A DNA stretch of 64,000 nucleotides from Rhynochetos jubatus (Eukaryota; Chordata; Aves; Eurypygiformes; Rhynochetidae). The translations under genes were made by a program, and so were the position numbers. Below are positions 53,499 through 60,506 of the stretch, one piece after another. The notes under the pieces are model-generated. The model was not told where the DNA came from. It was given only the letters and a program-made list of their open reading frames with translations, and ran no database searches. Each line of letters begins with the position of its first letter. The stretch's first letter is position 1. The stretch covers positions 71,529,433-71,593,432 of the forward strand of contig CM050690.1 in the NCBI GenBank assembly GCA_027574665.1, given 5' to 3'.

Positions 53499-55027
53499 CT
53501 AAACAAAACAAAAAAAAAAGAAAAATAAGATTCCAACTTGATACCACCCAGTTCCCTGGCAGTCAAGTCTGAATTGAATTTGCATACCTCTATCATCCTT
53601 TGAGGATTTAGCCCTCGAGCTCCAAAAAAGATTAACTGCCAGCTAAGGGAAACTTTCTGTTTCTCCAAACTTAAAAGCAAGCCTGAGTCTGACCACATAC
53701 GAAATTTGCAGAGCAAATCTTTACCAAAAAATCAAGTATGCATCACATTATATGAGCTACCTCTAGACATACACAGAGCACCAACATGTTCATACATCTA
53801 GCAGCCTTCTCTGCCCGCTATTTTAATATTATCATTTGTAAAGTGGGAAAAGCAGAAATAAATATGCAGTCATTCATTAAAACTTCACAGTCCTACAACC
53901 ATGGGTCTGCACAGGGTAGCAAAAGTAAACTGCTACTGTAGGTACACATCTAGCCACTAACCAAATTCAAAATTATGCTTAAACCACGCATGACACACAC
54001 TAGGACAGCTCAACACAACGTCGCAGGCAGAACCATTTGAGCAAGAACAGGGGTTATGACTGGAAGAATTGTTTTATACTCTTCCCCAAAAGAAACTGTG
54101 TGTGTATCCTTGGAGTCATAGCTGGTTTTAATTTAATAGTGCATTATCACAAACAGTCATGTTCTCCTTTCCTCTCTTTCAAGTGAAGAAAAGCAGCAGT
54201 TGCACAAACATATACAACTACCATTACAGACAAGCTGCAAGCTCTCACAGGGGAAGAGGGAGCCAGTGCCTAGGGCAGTCTCCTACGGAAAGCTTCAATA
54301 TACCACATATTACCGATCCAAGACAAATATAACGGTGAACATGTTGAAGTAGCATGGCAATGTGCTTTTTCCTAGACAGCAGAAAAATTTAATGAAAGAG
54401 CAACATATGTCTAGACTGGGCCAAGCCATCTATGCAAATGTGTTCCAAATTTCTAGTTTTACAGCACACTCACTGGAATATCCAGTCCCTCTCATCTACA
54501 AGTTTTAGCTGCTATACAAATTCCTTCTGAAGGAACAGTTTAAAGTAAAGGATGTTCAGCTGTATAAACTTCCTCCCTCCACCCTAGAAAAAAAAGGAGA
54601 AAAAATATTAGGAGTCTAGCCAGATAAATAAATAACTGAAATGAGGACTGGAGTATAAATTCAAATAGGTCATGCAGGGTCACTCATGTTTCACATCACT
54701 TTTCAGAAACAGTAGATTACAGTTTGATAAGCAAAGTGAGATTCAATTGTTTCATAAAAGGAAGTCCTTAACATTATGAAGCAAGTTACAATGTTCTACA
54801 TGACCACTCTACTACGAGTTTTAAAATGCAACTACAGACTATACTCTCAGAATATATATGAATGCTTCCACAAAATACAATGCTAAGTACCATTCAGGAA
54901 TAGCGATTAGTGCTAAGTAAACATGTCATTTAGTTCAACCCCATATTTATCTGACAGCCATTTAAGGCAAACACAAGTACATTTCTTAAGAAAAAAAAAA
55001 ACCCTAAACAAACAAAAAATTCCATAC

Positions 55028-55172
55028 ACTACATATGCAGAAATACATTTTCCACAGAGCACACACCTCAGTAAGTAATCTGGAGGCTGTTAAAATATCA
55101 TTAAATCTAATAAAATTACTTTAATTAAATGGTCATTCTGAAGTCAAATCAGACTGCTGACTGCTTTCAGGT
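55028..55172 (+). repeat. Left copy of a long direct repeat flanking the ERV
   Basis: These 145 bp are nearly identical to 60347-60506. The differences are one substitution (T at 55130, C at 60464) and 15 bp absent here but present at about 60403-60417. It consists of AT-rich host sequence and runs from 'actacatatgcag' to 'ctgctttcaggt', directly against the ERV internal region, where a 5' LTR would be expected. Confidence 0.95.
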
Positions 55173-55214
55173 GTAGCAGGGCCATCCCAGTCGACAGAAA
55201 CCGTCAATAAGGAA

Positions 55215-56201
55215 ATGGGAACAGGACTAGCTCAAGAGTTGGAGACGGAGGATGAAGCTGTTGTGACCACACGGTCCTTATCCCTGAGGGAGCTACGGGA
55301 CATCCGTAGAGACTACAGTCGCTGCCCGGGTGAACATATCATGACCTGGCTGCTCCGCTGCTGGGATAATGGGGCCAGTAGTATGGAGCTAGAGGGGAGA
55401 GAGGCTAAACAGCTGGGGTTGCTTGCTGGAGAAGGGGGAATTGATAAAGCAATTGGGCGTAAGCCACAAAATGTCAGCCTCTGGAAGCGACTCCTGACCA
55501 GTGTAAAGGAAAGGTACCCTTTCAGAGAGAGTGTGCCACAACAGCTGCGTAGGTGGACCAGCCCGGAGAAAGGCGTCCAGTACCTAAGAGAACTAGTGGT
55601 ACTGGAGATTGTTTACCGAGACCTGAACAACCCACGAGCATCCACTGACCCCGACGAAGACTACTGCACTCGGCCCATGTGGCAGAAGTTAATGCGGAGT
55701 GCACCACCCTCATACTTCAGCGTGCTCTCAATAATAACTTGGAGAGAGGACAAGGCACCAACCGTGGACGAGATGATCCGCCGATTCCGAGAGTATGAGG
55801 AGAGTCTCTCCTCCCCCATACAGGCATGTGTCTCTGCTGTGGAGAGATTGTCCAAAGAACTCAAGGAACTCCGAGAGGAGGTGTTCCAATCCCCACCTCC
55901 ACGGCCCAGTGTTTCGGTTATAAAGAGCAGGCGCTTCTCTCCTTCAAGGCAGGAATACAACAGATATCCCTCACAGCGTACCCTGTGGTTTTACCTGAGA
56001 GACCACGAAGAGGATATGAGGAGGTGGGATGGAAAACCTACCTCTCTCCTGGAGCAACGAGAAACTGAACTGAAAGGGAAAAGATCTACTAGTGGGGACC
56101 TGGGCAGAAAAGTTGCTGCTCCCGTATCTAAACGGGATGAACAAAGTGACATGTCCAATAATCCTTTTCTCCAGGACATGAGCGAGGCACACGAGTATTA
56201 A
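55215..56201 (+). CDS. gag: ERV gag polyprotein (328 aa)
   Basis: An intact 328-codon frame begins MGTGLAQELE; glycine at position 2 allows N-myristoylation, as in many matrix proteins. Residues 21-40 carry a basic patch (RELRDIRRDYSR). A helix-rich capsid-like middle follows, then a heptad-like stretch at about 205-225 (VSAVERLSKELKELREEVF) and a proline- and basic-rich tail. No CCHC zinc knuckle is visible: the only cysteines (residues 37, 49, 151 and 205) do not form one. Gag is the structural polyprotein of the particle. The frame ends in TAA at 56199-56201, and the pol frame follows in the same register. Assignment as gag rests on position and general character more than on a diagnostic motif. 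Confidence 0.85.
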   Translation: MGTGLAQELETEDEAVVTTRSLSLRELRDIRRDYSRCPGEHIMTWLLRCWDNGASSMELEGREAKQLGLLAGEGGIDKAIGRKPQNVSLWKRLLTSVKERYPFRESVPQQLRRWTSPEKGVQYLRELVVLEIVYRDLNNPRASTDPDEDYCTRPMWQKLMRSAPPSYFSVLSIITWREDKAPTVDEMIRRFREYEESLSSPIQACVSAVERLSKELKELREEVFQSPPPRPSVSVIKSRRFSPSRQEYNRYPSQRTLWFYLRDHEEDMRRWDGKPTSLLEQRETELKGKRSTSGDLGRKVAAPVSKRDEQSDMSNNPFLQDMSEAHEY

Positions 56202-56229
56202 AGGGGCCCTGCCTCCAGGCAGGTGGAGG
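56199..56229 (+). promoter_or_regulatory. Gag stop with downstream hairpins: possible read-through signal
   Basis: The TAA at 56199-56201 is the only barrier between gag and pol in one frame. Six nt later, CCTGCC (56208-56213) can pair with GGCAGG (56218-56223) around a TCCA loop. Alternatively CCTCCA (56212-56217) can pair with TGGAGG (56224-56229). The two hairpins exclude each other in full form. Gammaretroviruses use UAG plus a pseudoknot 8 nt downstream; the resemblance is in arrangement, and UAA is a less leaky codon. Confidence 0.45.
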
Positions 56230-57659
56230 AAAGGGACAACCGTGTTTACTGGACTGTATGGATTCGATGGCCTGGCAATTCAGAGCCCCAGGAGTACAGA
56301 GCTCTAGTAGACACGGGTGCACAGCGTACCCTGATGCCATCAAGGTATAGGGGGGTACAGCCCATCAGCATTTCTGGTGTGACTGGGGGCTCTCAACAAC
56401 TGACTCTGCTGGAGGCTGAAATAAGCCTGACTGGGGAGGAGTGGCAAAACCACCCTATTGTGACTGGCCCAGATGCCCCATGCATCCTTGGCATAGACTA
56501 CCTTAAGAGAGGGTACTTTAAGGACCCAAAAGGGTACCGGTGGGCTTTTGGGATAGCTGCTATAGAGACTGATGAAATTGAGCAGCTGTCCATCTTGCCT
56601 GGTCTCTCACAGGACCCTTCTGTTGTGGGATTGCTAAAGGTTGCAGACCAACAGGTGCCAATTGCCACCACAACAGTGCACCGGCGGCAGTATCGTACTA
56701 ACAGAGACTCTTTGCTTCCCATCCAGAAGCTGATTCGTCAGCTGGAGAGCCAAGGGGTGATCAGCAAAACCCGCTCACCCTTTAACAGCCCCATCTGGCC
56801 AGTGTGTAAGTCTGATGGAGAATGGAGACTGACAGTGGACTATCGTGGCCTGAATGAAGTGACACCACCACTGAGTGCTGCTGTGCCGGACATGCTGGAA
56901 CTCCAATACGAGCTGGAGTCAAAGGCAGCCAAGTGGTACGCTACGATTGACATTGCTAATGCCTTTTTCTCCATTCCTTTGACAGCAGAGTGCAGGCTAC
57001 AGTTTGCTTTCACTTGGAGGGGCATCCAATACACCTGGAATCGGCTGCCTGAGGGGTGGAAGCACAGCCCTACCATCTGCCATGGACTGATCCAGACCGC
57101 ACTGGAACAGGGTGCAGCTCCCAAACATCTACAGTACATTGATGACATCATTGTATGGGGCGACACAGCTGACGAAGTTTTTGAGAAGGGGAAGAATATA
57201 ATCGAAATTCTGCTGAAAGCCGGTTTTGCCATCAAGCAAAGTAAGGTCAAGGGTCCTGCACGAGAGACTCAATTCCTGGGAGTGAAATGGCAAGATGGAC
57301 GTCGCCAGATCCCAATGGATGTGATTAACAAAATCACAGCTATGTCCCCACCAACGAGCAAGAAGGAAACTCAGGCTTTCCTAGGCGTCGTGGGTTTCTG
57401 GCAGATGCATATCCCAAATTACAGTCAAATTGTCAGCCCTCTCTACGAAGTGACCCGTAAGAAAAACAATTTCAAATGGGGCCCTGAGCAGCGACAAGCC
57501 TTTGAACAGATCAAGCAGGAGATCGTGCATGCAGTAGCCCTTGGACCAGTCCGGACAGGGCCAGACGTAAAGAATGTACTCTACACCGCAGCCGGGGAGA
57601 ATGGGCCTACCTGGAATCTATGGCAGAAAGATCCTTTGATTTTGGAGCCAGGGATATAG
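56202..57659 (+). CDS. pol: ERV protease and reverse transcriptase (5' part of pol)
   Basis: The frame opens right after the gag TAA, in register with gag; the first ATG is at 56223. Numbered from that methionine, LVDTGAQ at residues 28-34 is the aspartic-protease active site and CILGIDYL (87-94) its C-terminal strand. The reverse transcriptase follows, with TVDYRGLNEV (204-213), the first catalytic Asp in TIDIANAFF (241-249) and YIDD (305-308). The thumb/connection segment FLGVVGFWQMHIPNYSQI lies at about 386-403. The usual LPQG motif reads LPEG (275-278, codon GAG at 57051), an unusual change of a conserved dNTP-pocket glutamine. True homology stops near 57638, where the frame breaks; the last few residues to 57659 are out of frame. 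Synthesis would need read-through of the gag stop. Confidence 0.9.
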   Translation, partial: RGPASRQVEERDNRVYWTVWIRWPGNSEPQEYRALVDTGAQRTLMPSRYRGVQPISISGVTGGSQQLTLLEAEISLTGEEWQNHPIVTGPDAPCILGIDYLKRGYFKDPKGYRWAFGIAAIETDEIEQLSILPGLSQDPSVVGLLKVADQQVPIATTTVHRRQYRTNRDSLLPIQKLIRQLESQGVISKTRSPFNSPIWPVCKSDGEWRLTVDYRGLNEVTPPLSAAVPDMLELQYELESKAAKWYATIDIANAFFSIPLTAECRLQFAFTWRGIQYTWNRLPEGWKHSPTICHGLIQTALEQGAAPKHLQYIDDIIVWGDTADEVFEKGKNIIEILLKAGFAIKQSKVKGPARETQFLGVKWQDGRRQIPMDVINKITAMSPPTSKKETQAFLGVVGFWQMHIPNYSQIVSPLYEVTRKKNNFKWGPEQRQAFEQIKQEIVHAVALGPVRTGPDVKNVLYTAAGENGPTWNLWQKDPLILEPGI

Positions 57660-59359
57660 AGGATCTGAGGTCCACTACACTCCAACCGAAAAAGAGATAC
57701 TGTCAGCTTATGAGGGAATCCGATCTGCCTCAGAAGTGGTTGGAAACGAAGCACAGCTCCTTCTGGCACCTCGACTGCCAGTGCTGGATTGGATGTTCAA
57801 AGGCAGAGTCTCCTCCACTCATCATGCCACCGATGCTACATAAGTGGGCTGCCCTGATCACACAACGATCCCGTATAGGGAACCCCAGTCGCCCAGGAAT
57901 CCTAGAAGTGATCATGGACTGGCCGGAGGGCAAAGACTTCGGGATGTCACAAGAGGAGGAGGTGACACGGGCTGAAGAAGCCCCTCTGTATAATCAGTTG
58001 CCAGAAGACGAGAAGCAATATGCCCTGTTCACGGATGGGTCTTGCCGCATTGTAGGGAAACATCGTAGGTGGAAAGCTGCTGTGTGGAGTCCAACACGAC
58101 AAGTTGCAGAGACTGCAGAAGGCCAAGGGGAGTCGAGTCAGTTTGCAGAGGTAAAGGCCATCCAGCTGGCTTTGGACATTGCTCAACGAGAGAAATGGCC
58201 AGTGCTTTATCTCCACACTGGCTCCTGGATGGTGGCAAATGATCTGTGGGGGTGGCTGCAGCAGTGGAAACGGAGCAACTGGCAGCGCCGAGGCAAACCC
58301 ATCTGGGCTGCCACACTATGGCAGGACATTGCTTCCCATCTAGACAACCTGGTCATCAAGGTGCGTCATGTCGAGGCCCACATGCCCAAAAGCCGAGCCA
58401 CTGAAGAACACCAACACAATCAGCAGGTAGACCAGGCTGCTAAGATTGCAGCGGCTCAGGTGGATCTGGACTGGCAACATAAAGGTGAGCTGTTCATGGC
58501 TAGGTGGGCCCAAGACACCTCGGGCCACCAGGGGAGAGATGCCACATACAGGTGGGCTCGTGACCGAGGGGTGGATTTGACCATAGACACAATTGCTCAG
58601 GTTATCCATGAATGTGAGACATGTGCTGCCATCAAACAAGCCAAGAGGGTAAAGCCTCTTTGGTATGGGGGACGATGGCTGAAATACAAGTATGGGCAGG
58701 CCTGGCAGGTTGACTATATCACCCTCCCCAAGACCCGCCAAGACAAGTGCCATGTCCTCACAATGGTGGAGGCAACCACGGGGTGGCTAGAAACATATCC
58801 AGTGTCCCATGCCACTGCCCGAAATACTATCTTGGGCCTTGAAAGGCAAGTCCTGTGGCGACACGGCACCCCGGAAAGAATTGAATCAGATAACGGGACT
58901 CATTTCCGAAATAGCCTCGTAGATGCTTGGGCTGAGGAACATGGAATTGAGTGGGTGTACCACATTCCCTATCATGCACCTGCCTCAGGGAAGGTCGAGC
59001 GGTGCAATGGGCTGCTAAAGACCACCCTGAGAGCAATGGGGGGTGGAACACTCAAGAATTGGGATGCCAACTTGGCAAAGGCCACGTGGTTAGTTAATAC
59101 CAGGGGATCCGTCAGTCGAGCTGGCCCTGCACATTCAAACCCTCTACCAACAGCAGAAGGAGATAAGGTCCCTGTAGTACATACTAGAAGCATGCTGGGA
59201 AAAACGGTTTGGGTTACTCCCACCTTGGGCAAAGCCAAACCCATCCGTGGGGTTGCTTTTGCTCAAGGACCTGGGCGCACTTGGTGGGTAATGAGAGAAG
59301 ATGGGGAAGTCCGCTGTGTGCCCCAGGGGGATTTGATTCTGGGAGAAAACAGCCCATAA
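57620..59359 (+). CDS. pol: ERV RNase H and integrase (3' part of pol)
   Basis: This is an open frame of 579 codons. Its first 73 codons are out-of-frame with pol; the real sequence begins at about 57841 (HKWAALITQRSRIG). RNase H: TDGS at 138-141, FAEVKA at 175-180 and VDQAAK at 270-275 supply three of four catalytic acids, but the third site reads TGSW (G201, codon GGC at 58220), so activity is probably lost. Integrase: the zinc-binding part has GH303 and HECETC (330-335), while the likely first His position is Gln298. The D,D35E core is complete (D365 in QVDYI, D424 in SDNGT, E460 in GKVERCN). A C-terminal SH3-like basic region follows, to the stop at 59357-59359. No dUTPase or env follows. 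Confidence 0.9.
   Translation: MAERSFDFGARDIEDLRSTTLQPKKRYCQLMRESDLPQKWLETKHSSFWHLDCQCWIGCSKAESPPLIMPPMLHKWAALITQRSRIGNPSRPGILEVIMDWPEGKDFGMSQEEEVTRAEEAPLYNQLPEDEKQYALFTDGSCRIVGKHRRWKAAVWSPTRQVAETAEGQGESSQFAEVKAIQLALDIAQREKWPVLYLHTGSWMVANDLWGWLQQWKRSNWQRRGKPIWAATLWQDIASHLDNLVIKVRHVEAHMPKSRATEEHQHNQQVDQAAKIAAAQVDLDWQHKGELFMARWAQDTSGHQGRDATYRWARDRGVDLTIDTIAQVIHECETCAAIKQAKRVKPLWYGGRWLKYKYGQAWQVDYITLPKTRQDKCHVLTMVEATTGWLETYPVSHATARNTILGLERQVLWRHGTPERIESDNGTHFRNSLVDAWAEEHGIEWVYHIPYHAPASGKVERCNGLLKTTLRAMGGGTLKNWDANLAKATWLVNTRGSVSRAGPAHSNPLPTAEGDKVPVVHTRSMLGKTVWVTPTLGKAKPIRGVAFAQGPGRTWWVMREDGEVRCVPQGDLILGENSP
57640..57843 (+). pseudogene. Out-of-frame piece of ERV pol (RT connection to RNase H)
   Basis: Between two frame breaks, pol-like sequence is readable only in the third frame: FWSQGYRGSEVHYTPTEKE near the start, then LLLAPRLPVLDWMF, ending in TAA at 57841-57843. 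Typical ERV connection residues are present, so this is real pol sequence displaced by small deletions or insertions near 57638 and 57838. Either the copy is decayed or the assembly has sequencing indels here. Confidence 0.8.
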
Positions 59360-59738
59360 TTACATGAGGGACATGAATTGCTGCCACTAACCCTTCTTCT
59401 CTGAGCTTCATGTTACAGGCACCCGCTCTGGCAGAAAACCACCCCACCCTACAGAGGTCTGGCCTAGCCAGGAGCACAGCAGTGACCTGAGCTGAGCTGG
59501 CTTCGGCGCCCAACGATCCCACACAACCCTTCCACCTTTGCCTGTCCTGAGTGACCCCACACCGGATCGAATCTGAATTCATGGACTAATGGATCGTTTG
59601 CCAAGATGGTTCACAGACTAAGGGAATGATATCTGTGTGGGATGGGATGGGAAAGGGGAAGCGGGCTGATGGGAGATTATGGAATACTGTGGGAGGTGAG
59701 CTTGATGCGGATGTGGTGAATCAAAAGGGGTGGATTAG
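59360..59738 (+). other. ERV 3' non-coding segment with polypurine tracts
   Basis: From the pol stop to the presumed LTR there is no long frame and no env-like sequence. Two purine-rich tracts could prime plus-strand DNA synthesis: GGGAAAGGGGAAG at about 59648-59660 and AAAAGGGG at 59723-59730. The second lies a few bases before a TG that could start the LTR, and is preferred for that reason. Confidence 0.55.
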
Positions 59739-59841
59739 TGTCTTAGCTCTGCACCAGCTAGTCTGTGTTTTGCTTCACCCCACAGCACATCAAGCTGCAT
59801 AGGTAGTGCCAGCCCAGGACCCGCGGCACGGCAGGACCGGC

Positions 59842-59866
59842 GGGGAGGGGGTGGGGATGGGGGTGG
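59842..59866 (+). promoter_or_regulatory. Four-tract G-quadruplex motif in the LTR U3
   Basis: Four G tracts of 4, 5, 4 and 5 bases are separated by loops of A, T and AT, followed by TGG. By the standard G3+N1-7 rule this is a strong quadruplex candidate on the plus strand. It lies in the presumed U3 promoter region. Confidence 0.6.
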
Positions 59867-60222
59867 AAAGGCTTGTGGTTGGACAGGACCCTGGGAAGGG
59901 GAAGGGTCTGAGGGGGCTTCCGGCCGAGGGGACTGGGGGTTTGTTTGTTGTGGGACCTCGTGGCGAGTGGTTGGTGCTGCGGGCAGAGCCAGCGTCTTGC
60001 CGGGTGATCGGTCTGGGAGTCGGGGTTTGGAAGGTTTTTTCCTCTCTCTTACTCTCTCGGCCCCCGGGCGGTTTTGTGGGGGGTTTGCTCCCTTCGGGTG
60101 GGGTTTTCTTTCCCTTTTTCCCTTCTTGGGGTGGGATCCTGTATCATTTGTTCCACCCTCTTCCTCTGTTCCTTACATTACTCATTAGCACTAGCATTGT
60201 TAGTAACTCCCTAAGTTTCATT

Positions 60223-60234
60223 TATATAATTAAA
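60223..60234 (+). promoter_or_regulatory. LTR TATA box overlapping an ATTAAA signal
   Basis: TATATAA followed directly by TTAAA in the 3' LTR, about 115 bp before its end, fits the position of the U3/R boundary. The same bases contain ATTAAA, a common variant polyadenylation signal. Whether either is used is not shown by sequence. Confidence 0.45.
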
Positions 60235-60346
60235 TAGTTCTTATCTCAACTCCTACGGGCTTTTCTCGGTTGGTTCCTCCGACCCTTCCTCACCGGGAGG
60301 GGGGGGGGGGGCCGGGGTGGGAGAGAAGGCTTGTCAAACTACGACA

Positions 60347-60506
60347 ACTACATATGCAGAAATACATTTTCCACAGAGCACACACCTCAGTAAGTAATCT
60401 GGATGGGGTAGTTCTGGAGGCTGTTAAAATATCATTAAATCTAATAAAATTACTTTAATTAAACGGTCATTCTGAAGTCAAATCAGACTGCTGACTGCTT
60501 TCAGGT
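60347..60506 (+). repeat. Right copy of the long direct repeat (host flank after the 3' LTR)
   Basis: This is the 160-bp counterpart of 55028-55172, directly after the LTR terminus CTACGACA. It contains the 15-bp segment missing from the left copy; that segment is bounded by TCTGG on both sides, so slippage between short repeats would explain its loss. Downstream, unique host sequence continues. It begins 'actac', which also occurs at 55028-55032, a possible 5-bp target duplication of the original insertion. Confidence 0.95.

Larger units (their letters stand above)
55173..60346 (+). mobile_element. Class III (ERV-L-like) endogenous retrovirus, 5' LTR and leader missing
   Basis: The order is gag (55215-56201), protease-reverse transcriptase (56202-57638), a frame-shifted connection segment, RNase H-integrase (about 57841-59359), a non-coding stretch with polypurine tracts, then one LTR ending in CA at 60346. 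There is no env frame, as in ERV-L elements. Features of the RT, such as YIDD and the connection after GFWQMHIPNYSQIVSPLY, also suggest class III rather than gamma- or alpharetroviral origin. No 5' LTR or tRNA primer-binding site is seen. The element is antisense to RAI14 in an upstream intron. It cannot replicate on its own as it stands, because of the missing 5' LTR, frame breaks and altered catalytic residues. Confidence 0.9.
59739..60346 (+). repeat. ERV 3' LTR
   Basis: The right edge is firm: CTACGACA at 60339-60346 abuts host flank and gives a CA terminus. The left edge, TGTCTTAGC at 59739, is chosen because it follows the polypurine tract AAAAGGGG; a start near 59667 is also possible. 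The U3 is very G-rich. A TATATAA box (60223-60229) overlapping ATTAAA (60229-60234) lies about 115 bp from the end. A 13-base G run (60299-60311) sits in the R-U5 part. With no 5' LTR present, the left boundary cannot be checked by alignment inside the window. Confidence 0.6.

Noticed and set aside
55028-55172. Left direct repeat as a short 5' LTR
   Set aside because: It lacks TG...CA ends, a promoter or a polyadenylation signal, and its partner lies outside the clear LTR terminus CTACGACA, so it is host flank rather than LTR.
56208-56227. H-type pseudoknot after the gag stop
   Set aside because: The loop TCCA can pair with TGGA downstream, but with the full 6-bp stem all connecting loops would be zero nucleotides, which is sterically impossible. 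Only alternative hairpins, or a version with a shortened stem, remain.
57620-57840. First 73 codons of the RNase H-integrase frame as real protein
   Set aside because: The same bases in another frame give RT connection residues, so this part is out-of-frame sequence before the true start of homology.
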